Assembly (NCBI GenBank): GCA_022496805.1 | Contig: CM040091.1 | Coordinates: 24,108,336-24,172,335 of the forward strand | Direction: 5' to 3' | Length of the DNA stretch: 64,000 bases | Source of the DNA: Pohlia nutans | Lineage: Eukaryota > Streptophyta > Bryopsida > Bryales > Mniaceae | Shown: piece after piece, positions 21,901 through 33,698 of the stretch | Layout of the letters: every line of letters starts with the position of its first letter | Position numbering within the stretch: position 1 is the first letter of the stretch | The notes under the pieces: model-generated | What the model was told of the DNA's origin: nothing | Seen by the model: the letters and a program-made list of their open reading frames with translations, nothing else | Databases searched by the model: none | Program-made: the position numbers and the translations under genes

Positions 21901-22911
21901 GTACTTGGGAACCATCATCTTTTGCATTCCAGCCAGTCCCTGCGCTTCTTCGTAACGGAGTAGATGTTGCACGTGACGACATCCTCCAGAACTACATGGG
22001 TAAGGATGACCATTTGATGAACGGGGAGGTGCCATGGCGAGGACCGCGAGAGAAATCTACCTTGTTCATGCAGATGCTGATCGAGACATGTTCTTTCCCA
22101 CGCGACGTGGTGTTGGATTGCACTACCGCGACTGGTTAGTAATTCTATCTCATTCTAAATTATATGTTTGAATTTTTGTCATTGTACATTGATTACATCT
22201 GTTTACTATCTCTCATTTATTTTGTCTACGTTTGTCTACTATCTTTCAATTTTTGTCCTTGTAGTTTGTTTACATTTGTCTACTTTGTGATTGTTTTTCC
22301 AGGCGCCTCTATCCACGCTTGCCGCAATGTGGACCGCCACATCGCAGCGCTAGAGGAGGACAAGGCTATATTTGATGTGGTCCTTGCTCCTCTCATTCGA
22401 CCCGCTGTGACATGTATGCCTCGCCAATCGAGGGTTGTTATTGGCTTAGATGACATGGACGATGAGGACATTGTAGCGGAGCCGATTGTCAAGAAATCCC
22501 GATTCAGTAAGTAAGTCGGTTTATGTTGTTGTTTTGCATTATTATTTGTAGTTCTTTGCTCGTGATTTATTTTTCAGTATTTCTAATACTATGGTTTTTA
22601 TTGCTTGCAGATGCGGCGGACTAAGTGCTCCAATTCACCGACCTTTCTTCTCTAATCCCGAGTTTTTTCCTAGTCCTCCTAAACCCTTCACACTGCCCTC
22701 TTATGCAGAAGGAATTGCAAGACAGTTTGCAGAGCAGTGTATTTCTGATCGTAGTCCACGCCCCGTGTTTGTTTCTGCTCGTGTTTTAGAGTTTGTTGAT
22801 CAGGAGGCAGTTGAGTCTGATGGTGAGGCATCCGGTAGTGATTGTAGTGACATAGAGGGGTCTATGTCCGGATCTTCTAGTCCCACGGCTTCATTTGAGG
22901 CTTTGCCATAG
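18986..22911 (+). pseudogene. ParB-like / DNA-methyltransferase-like fusion gene, copy 1 (broken chimera)
   Basis: Exons by splice signals and comparison with copy 3: 18986-19636, 19841-20033, 20137-20451, 20599-20714, then a gag fragment, then 21406-21765, 21861-22134, 22303-22510 and 22611-22911. The first exon is acidic, then has a ParB-like region (LRLQPVHISR, MVVMPMVRP, GNHRRIAWMNHI at 19491). The last four exons form a methyltransferase-like fold in beta-class order: a DMPE motif (21478) in place of DPPY, DDGALIIIYPF, then VVLDCTTATG split by an intron and ALEED. Breaks: a frameshift near 19150, the donor GT changed to TT at 19637, fusion of two exons with loss of an intron near 20310, and replacement of sequence after 20714. 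Enzyme activity is doubtful because the catalytic motif is degenerate. Domain calls are inference from motifs. Confidence 0.7.
20715..21116 (+). mobile_element. Gypsy gag fragment embedded in ParB/methylase copy 1
   Basis: Joins the gene exon right after a conserved Trp-Arg pair and matches gag of fragment B at 28914-29315 (offset 8199). It includes a CCHC knuckle (CASCGCYGHLLEQC) and a TAG at about 20949 where gypsy A has CAG. The right edge runs straight into the gene-family intron. Confidence 0.9.
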
Positions 22912-23469
22912 CTCTACACTCTTGAGTATTGTGACTATTATGTGTTATTTGACACAGATGTTTTTATTGGATTGTAGTGAGACTGAAAGGGCCACTACCA
23001 CTTTATTTGCATTCGTTGTCTATCTTCATATTTGAATGGTTTCACTCTTATTCAACCACCCTAACTCAATTCTATGTGCTTTTATAAATTCTTGTACATT
23101 GGGTTTCTTGATAGTTACAAACATTGAGAATTGAAAATATAATCTAAAACTACTCATATTTTGGTCTTTAAACCCTAAACCCCTAAACACTAAACTCACA
23201 AACATCAAATCAATTAAATGTCTTAAGATTTGAGAAATTCTAACACACTGAACTTCTATATAAAAGTGTTGACTCCACATTAGAATGTTACATGCATTTC
23301 CATTATCACTACATTTCACACATTTATCAATTTTGCCTAACTAATTTTTTTGACATACAATTTGTCTAAAACCGCACACATGTTTTCTCTAAACCATTTA
23401 AACCGATAGAAAATAATGCCTAAAACCCAAAGCCCACAGTCATAGGTCCACCAAAAAAAATTTGAAAAA

Positions 23470-23546
23470 ATTTGAAAAAGTCTGTGGGCTCTCAAGCTCA
23501 CAGGCTCCCGGGCTCCCGGGCTCACGCTCCCAGACTCACATGCTAG
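23470..23546 (+). repeat. GGCTC-rich tail ending in TGCTAG, copy 1
   Basis: Runs of GGCTC, AGCTC and GGGCTCCC follow an A/T-rich stretch and end at TGCTAG (23541-23546). Equivalent tails end at TGCTAG in copy 2 (31716-31721) and, on the minus strand, in copy 3 as CTAGCA (43987-43992). Sequences beyond these points are unrelated, so this may be the end of a mobile unit. Confidence 0.6.
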
Positions 23547-23556
23547 CACGTCCGCA

Positions 23557-25857
23557 CTTTCTTGGATCGCTAGTCACTTCGGGACATTCGAAGACAATAA
23601 CGTACCAAGCGACCATCATAGAAAAGTTCATTGAAGGCATTGGATCGCAGAACATGGTGCAAATTGCAACGGACAACGCATCTGTCATGAAGGCAGCAGC
23701 GGATCTCGTCACGATCAAATATGACCACATATACTTCCAAGGATGTGCTGTTCACGCAATGAACCTGTTATTGGGGGACATCGCGAAGGCAAAGTGGATA
23801 ACTCAGGTGTTGAAAAAGGCCCGGACAATCGTGAGGTTTATAAAGAAGAGACACATGCCTCTTGCAATATTTCGAGAGCATGAGAAGAAGTTCAGCCTAG
23901 TATTGGCAGGGAAAACTAGATTTGGATCAAATTTTATCATGGTGGATCGATTACTCGAGGTCAGACAGGCCTTAGAGCAGTCAATTGTGGACGAACAGTG
24001 GACGTCCTATGTCGTCACACTCCGAGACAAGCGGGGGGGGGGGGATCAAAGCGCGCACTATCTCTCGAGATGTGAGAAGGTATATACTGGATGATCACTT
24101 CTGGCAAAGATGCACTAACTTTCAGGAGGTGGTTGCACCGTTGATGTATGCACTGCGGGATTTTGACAGTGGGGAACTTTGTATGGGCAAAATTCGACAC
24201 ATCTTTCACAATGTGGAGAAACACATTGAAATGGTGAAGGATGAGTTCTTTCCATTGGACGGTGGAGAAAGCATTGATGTGGAGAAGCACTTCCGCGATC
24301 GATGGGCATTGGTCAGAACGGATTTACACGATGCGGGTGCACTTTTGAATCCGTATTTGCTACACGATAAGGAACTCGCAGACGATTTAGATGCCATCAC
24401 AGCATGCAAGCGTGTGCTTGGGAAATTATGTTCTCCAGAAACATATCCGGATGTGGTGCTAGAGTTTTTGGCATTCCGTCACAAGGAACCGCCATTCCAC
24501 AATATGTTGGATCCGAAACAACAGAAGTGTTCGCCTCATGCATAGTGGGATTTTGAAGGGGCATGCGGAAAGCTCATCGCACCAATAGCACGGAGAATCC
24601 TAGCCCAAACCGTGTCATCGTCATCATGCGAACGCAATTGGAGTAGTTATTCTTTCCTGCACAACAGGTCTCGGAATTGCCTCCAACAAAAGAGGGCTGA
24701 AGATTTAGTGTACGTGTACACAAATTCAAAGCTCCTCGCAAAGGCTAAGAGAAAGGATGAGAAGAAGTGGTACAACGAAAATGTATCATTAGAGGATTCG
24801 GATTCCGCTTCAAAAGAATCGGATGGAGATGATGAAGGCGATTGGGTGGGTAATCATGCATCAGACGAGGATCGCTGGGCTGATGGGCCTCTCGACGATA
24901 ATTGGAGTGATCAACTCTCTCCACAAAGGCCTGATTCCTCTCCAGCGATCAAGCCACGATGTATACGAATTTGCTGAGGATGGAGAGGAGGGCAATCACG
25001 TGCAAGCATCAAATGCCGACGATACCGGTGTGAATGTCAGAGAAGAGGACAATTCAATTCCGGCGTTGGGTGAAGAAGAGGGGGACAAACGTGGTGAAGA
25101 TGGTGGTACAAGGATTGACACTGTGCATGAGGGTGTTTCGAAGGACCCCAAAGATTCTGAGTTGGAGCTTTCTCCTGGACGAAAGGCCACAATGGTGAAC
25201 AATGGCCACTCCAAATGGAAAGGCATAGAGGAAGATTTTGGTCCAATCAGTAAGAGTCTGTTGAAGTTTGGAGAGAGAGATTCTCCTCGTGGACCTCGTC
25301 TTGAGGACCAAATGCAGAGGACCGCCCTTGCATCTAGAGCCTTATTTGATAATTCTAAAACACCAACACCCCGAGTTCCACTTGCATCTTCAACGGGATT
25401 GGTATCCCTTTCCAAAGCGGTGAATAAACGTGTGAGAGAATCCAATGGAGATTCGGAAAGCGACGGAAATTTGCCTTTATCAGCAGCTATAATAAAGAAG
25501 CCATCAGGTGTTTCCCCAAGGCACAATCAACGCCCAATGCAGAAGATAACAGTGAAGGAGACACTTGTGGGCCCGAAACATATATCATCGAGTGGAGAGA
25601 AATTTGGTGCAACAGGAAACAGCAGCGCTAGACGAAAAAGGCTCATGCAACCATTTGCTGCTTCTCCGCCAAAGCCAGGACGAGTTAAAACACCCCTTGA
25701 CGCAAGTGGATCCACATGGAAAATGAAGAGTATCCAACCAGTAAAGAAGGAGAGAAAGGAAAACGAGTATTACTCTCACAGTGACGACGAGTCATATGAT
25801 CCAGAGGACAGTAGCGGATCAGAGGTGAAAGGAGATTCTGATTACAGGGCAGATTGA
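23557..25857 (+). pseudogene. hAT-superfamily transposase relic with acidic C-terminal tail
   Basis: The N-terminus is missing: hAT similarity starts abruptly next to the copy 1 tail. Visible hAT features are SGHSKT, ATDNAS (a catalytic-Asp-type motif near 23670), FQGCAVHAMNLLLGDI and, in the C-terminal dimerisation region, SSSSCERNWSSYSFLHN near 24615. Breaks: a poly-G tract near 24032 shifts the frame, a TAG lies at 24543, and the frame changes again near 24950. The rest (to 25857) is an unusual low-complexity tail of about 300 codons, acidic first and then basic (KKPS, RRKRL), which ordinary hAT transposases do not have. It may be a real fusion or an unrelated downstream exon. Confidence 0.8.
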
Positions 25858-26474
25858 AAACTCAATAGCATTTATGTATTTTTGTAGAGTTTTTTTTATA
25901 AGATATTCTAGTATTCAGTAATTGTAGTTGTTTGGACAGGAGATAGATTTTATAAGTATATATTTCTGTAGTGATATGTATGACGTACATGAATAGATGG
26001 CAATATTTTGTTGACGTTCCCTTTATTGAATGTTTGTTTACATGCGAAATATAATAAATACAACTATTTTTATGTTTTATGTTGTTGGAACGAGAGTGGC
26101 TAAAACCCTAAACAAGGTCGCTATATTTTTAATACAATGAGGGCTCCAGTGACTTAATGAGATTTTAATTTATATTTTCCACCATTTCAATAACCCTAGA
26201 ACAGCCTGAAGTGTTCAGGGTTTAGTCCTTCAGAACCCCTAAACCGGCCTGGCCGTCCTCTAGTTGTCCGCGTGTCGTCCGCCTGCCTGGTCGTCCGTCC
26301 CGCCGTCCGCCAGGCCGTCCGCTACGCTGTCCGCTAAGCCGTCCGCAGAGTAAAAACCACAGCGGATAAAGTAAATCACAGTTTAGCCAGCGGACGCTGG
26401 CGTCTGGCCGCTCGGACGCGACGTCCAGACGTCCGGTCGTCAAACCGGACGCGATTTGGTCCAAAGACGTTCAA
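25858..26474. other. Region after the hAT relic, with a 12-bp minisatellite
   Basis: AT-rich sequence to about 26215 with no gene. Then comes a GC-rich segment with many GTCCGC words, including four near-perfect 12-bp units of the type GCCGTCCGCTAC at 26302-26349. A minus-strand open frame here follows from the repeat. I cannot identify the right end of the hAT element. Confidence 0.55.
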
Positions 26475-27328
26475 AGTGAGAACCATGCGTCCTCGCCTAC
26501 GAGGACGACCTTCTGGTGGTACCAATGGGCCCGTGGGATCCTTGGATGCTCAACGCATGAGTCCATTCTGTGCATTCTAAGGCGGAATCAGTTGGAGTTT
26601 GGTGCTCATGGAATCGTCTTCGGCTACGAGGACAACCTTCTGGCTGCTACCCATGGGCCCTTGGGATCTTTAGATGCTCAACGTATGAGTCCATTGTGTT
26701 CATTCTAAGTGTGAATCTGTTTGAGTTTGGTGCACATGGGGACGTCCTCGGCTACGACGACGACTTTTCGGCTGCACTCATGGGCTCGTGGGATCCTTGG
26801 ATGCTCCACGGATGAGTCGATTCCTGTTCATTCTAAGTCTGAATCAGTTTGAGTTTGGTGCTCATAGGGACGTCCTCGGCTATGATGACGACCTTCCGGC
26901 TGAACCAATAGGCCCGTGGGATCCTTGGATGCTCAACGCATGAGTCCATTCTGTTCGTTCTAGGTCTGAATCAGTTTGAGTTTGGTGCTCATCGAAACAC
27001 CTTTGGCTACGAAGACGACCTTCTTGCTGCATCCACGGGCCCGTGGGAGTCTTAGATGCTCTACAGATGAGTCGATTCTATTCATTCTAAGTCTCAATCA
27101 GTTTCAGTTTGGTGCTCAAGGGGACGTCCTCCGCTACAAGGATGACCTTCTGGCTACACCCATGGGCCCGTGGGATTCTTCGATGCTCCACAGATGAGTC
27201 GATTCTATTCATTCTAAGTCTAAATCAGTTTGAGTTTGGTGCTCATGGGAATGTCGTCGGCTACGAGGGCGACCTTCTGGCTGCATCCCTGGGCCTGTGG
27301 GATCCGTGGATGCTCCAAGGATAAGTTG
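26475..27328. repeat. Satellite, 127-128 bp unit, about 6.7 copies
   Basis: GGTGCTCA-type words recur at 26601, 26729, 26857, 26984, 27111 and 27238, a spacing of 127-128 bp. Each unit carries the short hairpin GTCCTCG-GCTA-CGAGGAC or a variant and the phrase GGGCCCGTGGGATC. The array abuts the gypsy fragment B. Open frames across it are by-products. Confidence 0.92.
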
Positions 27329-27329
27329 A

Positions 27330-29315
27330 TAGTAAGTTCTCCTTTATAGAAATCTCTTACTACTCCTCTCTATTTCTAGCGAATAGCTTAGCGTAGAGTA
27401 TTCTTGTGAGGAGTAGTCTCATTCGTTTAAGGCCGGTTCCTAGAAAACCCCCTTAACATTTGGCGACCATGCAAAGTTCAGCTCAGACACCAGTCTTTCT
27501 GTTGGGCTAGTCAGATTCAGATCTAGATCTAGATCCTGATCCAGATCCAGATCCTAGTCGACCGGGATCCAAATCTAGATCCTAGTCGATCCAGTCGACT
27601 ATCGCTAGGCTCTATACGTCCCAGGGAAATAGCAGTCATCTGCTTCCTACACGAAAATCATAAGTCTTAAAAAAAAATCTAGATCCCGAGTAGCCGGAAA
27701 GAGCCTCGGAGATCATTGTGTGTGACAGTCGACCAGGGTAGTCAATAGTCGATAATGCTACTGACCAAAAATCTGTAAGAGTAGTCTGTGAACAAGGCTT
27801 ACGGTGCCAAAGAGCAACCGACTAGGCCAGCACAAAAGACTAGCCAAACAAATCTCAGAGCCCGACCTACCTAGCAGAGTCAGTTCTAAATCCCAGATCC
27901 AGATCTAGATCCGATAACTGCCGCGTCGCTAGTATGGAACGACCGCGTACACGAGCTACCGGTTCTCCCTTACCAGTCAAAGTAACTGCCGACCAGCTCT
28001 CTAACCCACGTTTTCACAGAAAATGGCGAAATTTACAGTCGGAGACCGTTCCACCGACAGTAGTCCAGGAGACTACCACAGGAATAGATCCCCGACCAAC
28101 ATACGAGATTCGGCGGCAAGTCGCAGCATCGACCTCTACCGACCCGTCTTTACAACACTACATGGAGTTCACACAGGGAAGGATGAATACCCCAGAAGGT
28201 ACCATTTTTCACGAAACCTCGGTACCAATGGGATGAGGCATCCCAACTATACCAACCCGACCCCTGGCGATTCTACCGACCATGTATACCACGAATCATC
28301 AAACCCGCCCGACTGTGGCGTTCAAGACAAGGTCAAACCCGACTTCTCCACGAAGGGTCCGGGACGACCCGCTTGACTTAACGGAACGACCTTCCAGTGC
28401 GCATCAACGACTAGTAAGGTACGCTACCGAACCTCCCATCATTTTATATCAACGGCAGTTAGAAATAGATCAACTACGTCGTAATAGAGATGAATTAGAC
28501 TCCTAACTGGCCAGTCTTTTATCCAGCCAGAACCCGACATCTGAGCAACTACACTCGGAATCTCAACCAGGTCGACCGGACCAGTCGCTTACATTTCACC
28601 AGGAACCCAGTTCTCCTGGTCAAATGAATAGTCGACCCGGATCACCGAGTACCGACAACCCATACCCGATTGGCATAGACGGCTTGGATAATGATCTAGT
28701 CGATAGGATCAGACAGATCTATTAATCTAACTAACCAGTCCACCAGGTTGTTACTCGACCCAGTCTCCCGAATATCCGCACTCATATTCATGAGCCGAAT
28801 ATTCTATATATAGATCAGCCGAGGGTAGCCCACACTACAACCCCCAGACTGTCGACCCCTCGGACTAGTCTACCACCTGGTTACCAAACTCAACCAGCGA
28901 TAGGCATTCCTATGATTCAACCTATCAATCAACCATTGTTTTCACAAGCACATGACAGGCCCCTGCCACAGAACCCGTACAATCGACCGGTAGCTTCCCA
29001 GCCACTAGTCCTACCGACTGTCACCCAGTACTTACCCACCATACCTATGTGTGCATCTTGTGGTTGCTATGGTCACCTTCTCGAACAATGTGCACTATAC
29101 AACCCTCGGTCGATAGGCTATTCGGTACCTGCAGCCCAGATGCAGCAGTAGCCTTCCTACCCAGCAGCTACACTCCCGACTTGGACGACTCCTCAGAAAC
29201 CGGTAGCGATGCCCACCTACAAGGAAGGTAAGTGTGCCATTACGCATGTCCATCGATTTCTCAATGCCCTTACTTTGAATGGCGAACTGATTCGGCTATT
29301 ACTATAGCGTTATTT
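27330..29315 (+). mobile_element. Gypsy fragment B: end of 5' LTR, leader and gag, truncated
   Basis: The last part of an LTR (about 27330-27458, ending CCTTAACA) is followed by the same primer site and leader as element A and a gag that starts at 27934. A TGA at 28234 and a TAG at 29148 stand where element A has CGA and CAG. A one-base deletion near 29286 shifts the frame. The element stops abruptly at about 29315, where intron sequence of the ParB/methylase family begins. Rest of pol and 3' LTR are absent. Confidence 0.9.
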
Positions 29316-31721
29316 TCTACAATCAATGTAATTAATAATATGAGCTCTTGCAAGTAAATTCATTGATTACTATGTTTGTGTATAATTTGTTCCATTATGA
29401 TTTGAAATGTGTTCATGTATAATTCAATCAAAGTGTTTAAATCCTAAACTGTGCTTTTGAAACTACGATTGATGAGTGATATGTTTGTATTTCAATTGTT
29501 CAAGTTTTGTTTGGAATGTGTTCATACATATATCAATCAATGTATCTAAACTCTAAATTGTGCTTTTGAAACTAACTTGATTGATTGTATTCTTTGTCTT
29601 CTAGCACAAGAATGACCAGTCCCGGGCGCATAAAGGTGACTTGAATTCCAGGGGATTAGTGGACCTCATGATCGTGGATATGCCTGAGGGTCTGCCAGTC
29701 CCTGGCGTATCCAATCTTGCCTCCACCGTTCCCAATTGGAACCAGGAACCTCGAGAATTCTTGCAACCAGTTTTCGATTTTGCAGATCAACACCTGCAGG
29801 ATGATGGTGCTCTTATTATTATTTACCCTTTCCGATCAGCTACAAAATCGAAGATCTTGGGTTACTGCAAGAGCTATGGATTCGAGGTGAAGAAGGACTG
29901 GTGGGGAATGAACCCACGAATGAACCGTCTTCACTTGACATCCCCTACCAATCCGTTGTTGACAGTGAGTTTGTTTATAAAGCTAATGTTGACATTGATT
30001 TACTTTGAAGTACTTTATATATGTTTTCCTAAACTTATGTAAGTGTTTTTCTTTTGCAGACCAATCGCTTTGGCATTTGTTTGGCGATCAGGGTCAAGGG
30101 TACTTGGGAACCATCATCTTTTGCATTCCAGCCAGTCCCTGCGCTTCTTCGTAACGGAGTAGATGTTGCACGTGACGACATCCTCCAGAACTACATGGGT
30201 AAGGATGACCATTTGATGAACGGGGAGGTGCCATGGCGAGGACCGCGAGAGAAATCTACCTTGTTCATGCAGATGCTGATCGAGACATGTTCTTTCCCAC
30301 GCGACGTGGTGTTGGATTGCACTACCGCGACTGGTTAGTAATTCTATCTCATTCTAAATTATATGTTTGAATTTTTGTCATTGTACATTGATTACATCTG
30401 TTTACTATCTCTCATTTATTTTGTCTACGTTTGTCTACTATCTTTCAATTTTTGTCCTTGTAGTTTGTTTACATTTGTCTACTTTGTGATTGTTTTTCCA
30501 GGCGCCTCTATCCACGCTTGCCGCAATGTGGACCGCCACATCGCAGCGCTAGAGGAGGACAAGGCTATATTTGATGTGGTCCTTGCTCCTCTCATTCGAC
30601 CCGCTGTGACATGTATGCCTCGCCAATCGAGGGTTGTTATTGGCTTAGATGACATGGACGATGAGGACATTGTAGCGGAGCCGATTGTCAAGAAATCCCG
30701 ATTCAGTAAGTAAGTCGGTTTATGTTGTTGTTTTGCATTATTATTTGTAGTTCTTTGCTCGTGATTTATTTTTCAGTATTTCTAATACTATGGTTTTTAT
30801 TGCTTGCAGATGCGGCGGACTAAGTGCTCCAATTCACCGACCTTTCTTCTCTAATCCCGAGTTTTTTCCTAGTCCTCCTAAACCCTTCACACTGCCCTCT
30901 TATGCAGAAGGAATTGCAAGACAGTTTGCAGAGCAGTGTATTTCTGATCGTAGTCCACGCCCCGTGTTTGTTTCTGCTCGTGTTTTAGAGTTTGTTGATC
31001 AGGAGGCAGTTGAGTCTGATGGTGAGGCATCCGGTAGTGATTGTAGTGACATAGAGGGGTCTATGTCCGGATCTTCTAGTCCCACGGCTTCATTTGAGGC
31101 TTTGCCATAGCTCTACACTCTTGAGTATTGTGACTATTATGTGTTATTTGACACAGATGTTTTTATTGGATTGTAGTGAGACTGAAAGGGCCACTACCAC
31201 TTTATTTGCATTCGTTGTCTATCTTCATATTTGAATGGTTTCACTCTTATTCAACCACCCTAACTCAATTCTATGTGCTTTTATAAATTCTTGTACATTG
31301 GGTTTCTTGATAGTTACAAACATTGAGAATTGAAAATATAATCTAAAACTACTCATATTTTGGTCTTTAAACCCTAAACCCCTAAACACTAAACTCACAA
31401 ACATCAAATCAATTAAATGTCTTAAGATTTGAGAAATTCTAACACACTGAACTTCTATATAAAAGTGTTGACTCCACATTAGAATGTTACATGCATTTCC
31501 ATTATCACTACATTTCACACATTTATCAATTTTGCCTAACTAATTTTTTTGACATACAATTTGTCTAAAACCGCACACATGTTTTCTCTAAACCATTTAA
31601 ACCGATAGAAAATAATGCCTAAAACCCAAAGCCCACGGTCATAGGTCCACCAAAAAAAATTTGAAAAAAACTGAAAAATTTTGTGGGCTCTCAAGCTCAC
31701 GGTCCCCGGCTCACATGCTAG
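28914..31721 (+). repeat. Segmental duplication, right copy (partner 20715-23546)
   Basis: This copy continues leftwards into more gag, leader and LTR. It is therefore the more complete version, and 20715-23546 is probably derived from it. The right edge is the GGCTC tail ending in TGCTAG at 31716-31721. Confidence 0.9.
29316..31110 (+). pseudogene. ParB/methylase family copy 2, methyltransferase-like half only
   Basis: 5'-truncated. The exons that remain are 29605-29964, 30060-30333, 30502-30709 and 30810-31110, with GT/AG borders and matching phases (the third intron is phase 1, the fourth phase 2). They encode the DMPE motif (29677), DDGALIIIYPF, the WRGPREK segment, VVLDCTTATG and ALEED. 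The sequence equals copy 1 over this part. There is no ParB-like region and no start, since gypsy gag precedes the intron directly. The open frames of this half are intact, which fits a recent duplication rather than proof of function. Confidence 0.75.
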
Positions 31722-32741
31722 CACGCCCGCCGTACATGGATAAGTCACTCTCACTTATAAAATTCACAATAATTATGTGTGAGTCCGTTCTTAACATGAA
31801 AGATTGCAACAGAGAAGTGTTGACATATATCATTGCTGAACATCTTTACTTTCATTTTAGAAAATTTTACCTAAATTCTATTTAACTTTGAAGTCACACA
31901 CCCTCCAAAATCTCATTTTTGATTGTGCATTATACGGTTCAAAGACATACTATGATCTTCCAATGCCACCATTGGATGATTCTCTAATTTTGGCAAAAAT
32001 TTTGCACTCGAATTGAGAATAAATTTGAATGTACGATTACTTTCTAATTTAATAAATTATATTTCTGGCAGTATCAACTATAGTGGGAAAACCCAGTGAA
32101 AACCAATGAACCCGGCTATAGTACCCAAAGCGTTAAAGGGTTAAGAACTCCCTTCTCTACCGTTCTCTACAATCCAAAAAAGTTAATGTCCATTTTGGCA
32201 CTTCTGAAAAAAAAATACAAACACCTTAAAAGAAAGAAAATCACATAGGGGACTCATGAATGAATGCAAAAGAAAATTAAACCTTTGACGCACGTGTGCC
32301 CATATAATGAACGACATATAGATTGCAACCTTTCTCTCAACTACATCCTGTATAGTTTTTCATCCATCCAAAATTCTCTTGGTTCTAGTGCTAGTTGACT
32401 ATCATCTGTACGATACAAATCTTCAAAATAAGATATTATGATTTTTTTTAAAACAACATAATTGGTTTATGTAAAGTTTCATTCTGAGTTCAAAAAGTAA
32501 GACCTTTAAACATAATTTTCCAAAATAACTAGAATCAAACAACGGAAACCATACCATCTTGTACTGCATGTTATTCCAATTTCATTACAATATTTTTTTA
32601 ATTTTTTTGTGTTAATCTAGGATTTTTAATTGAATTTAAAGAGAAAACCTTGCAAAATTGATTGAAAAATATTAATAAAAAATATGATGAATCCAATTGT
32701 ACAAATGTGATCTTTACATTGACATTTACAACTTTGCTATG
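31722..32741. other. AT-rich spacer, nothing recognisable
   Basis: No gene or repeat I can name. Short open frames lack protein character. There is a CTATAGT inverted pair around 32070-32120 that might mark a small MITE, but I cannot define its ends. Confidence 0.5.
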
Positions 32742-32743
32742 TA

Positions 32744-33299
32744 CAGTAGGGTCCAAGGCAGAATGGCGTTTTTGGTATCCCAGTGGAAAAAAATTCAAGT
32801 GTGCCCACTTTGAAAGCCTCTAGAGAGATCAAAAATTGGTATTTTACCTTGAATTGTTTACCATGAACCTGAAATCAAGTTGTTAGTATGCCTACCAAAT
32901 TTCAAAGCCAAATAATTCACCAAAAACAAGTTATTCAAAATCTACCAATATAGGTAGCTGTGGAAAGAGTTTCACTCCTACCAACTTCGACACCCTCCTA
33001 AGAATTGAAAAAAAAATTCCTTACTTTGATGTTTTTTGGTAGAAACCAATTTGTGTTAATAATATATGGTAAAAATCTCAAGTCTAAAAAAATAGTTAAA
33101 AAGAAGATATTCCCAATCTACCAACATGTGTTATTTTGCGGTATGCTTGTGGAAATCATTTTCACTGCACAACCAACTTTGACACCCTCCCAATGGCTAA
33201 AAAATGGCCCATTTGCCATGAAATTCTTGTCACAAGATAAGCTACATGTTAATGACAAGTGTGCCAAAATTCAAGCTCAAAAAGCTTACATAAAAAATC
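32744..33299 (+). repeat. Left terminal inverted repeat of the Tc1-like element
   Basis: Matches the complement of 34716-35272 over its whole length with few differences. The frames at 33005-33382 (+) and 34662-34991 (-) are mirror images of each other in the two repeats and are not genes. Confidence 0.92.
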
Positions 33300-33698
33300 A
33301 AGAACATCCAAATTTAACTGTGCGCACTTGTCACATCCCAATGAATACACTTGCTAAGAATTTGAACACCACATACGCATGAAGGAGCTTTTGTTATCTA
33401 CATCAATGCTTGTTTTGAGAGTTGAATATCACAAGTGACTTGTAGAATGTCTGATGATTTGACAGGGCTTATTTGAAAGCAAAGGTATGCACATGGTGAT
33501 GTGGGAGTAAGAGTATGCACATGAGGGTTCATCTAAGAGGAAAGGTCTACACATACTAGTTTGGGAGTGAAGGTATGCACAAGCTGATTTGGGAGCACAT
33601 TATGCACATCAAGGTTGATTTGGGAGGGGAGCATGTATGGACATTTGATTAGGTAGTTAAAATTTTAGATCAAATTCTCAGCTTTAAAGTTGTGATTG

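Larger units (their letters stand above)
20715..23546 (+). repeat. Segmental duplication, left copy (partner 28914-31721)
   Basis: About 2.75 kb is nearly identical to 28914-31658 at a constant offset of 8199 bp, followed by a GC-rich tail that differs by small gaps. The only difference I noticed in the main block is near 23439 (A) against 31638 (G). It includes the gag fragment, the four methyltransferase exons, all introns and about 550 bp downstream. Confidence 0.93.

Noticed and set aside
23541..23546. TGCTAG as a definite Helitron 3' terminus
   Set aside because: CTAG fits CTRR, but there is no clear terminal hairpin, the flanking base is not T, and no Rep/helicase is seen.
26780..26860. 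Hammerhead-ribozyme-like core (GATGAGTC) in the 127-bp satellite
   Set aside because: The full CTGATGA core and the GAAA strand with flanking stems are not present in any unit I read.
33005..33382. Gene in the inverted repeat of the Tc1-like element
   Set aside because: The same frame appears in mirror image in the other repeat and has no protein features.
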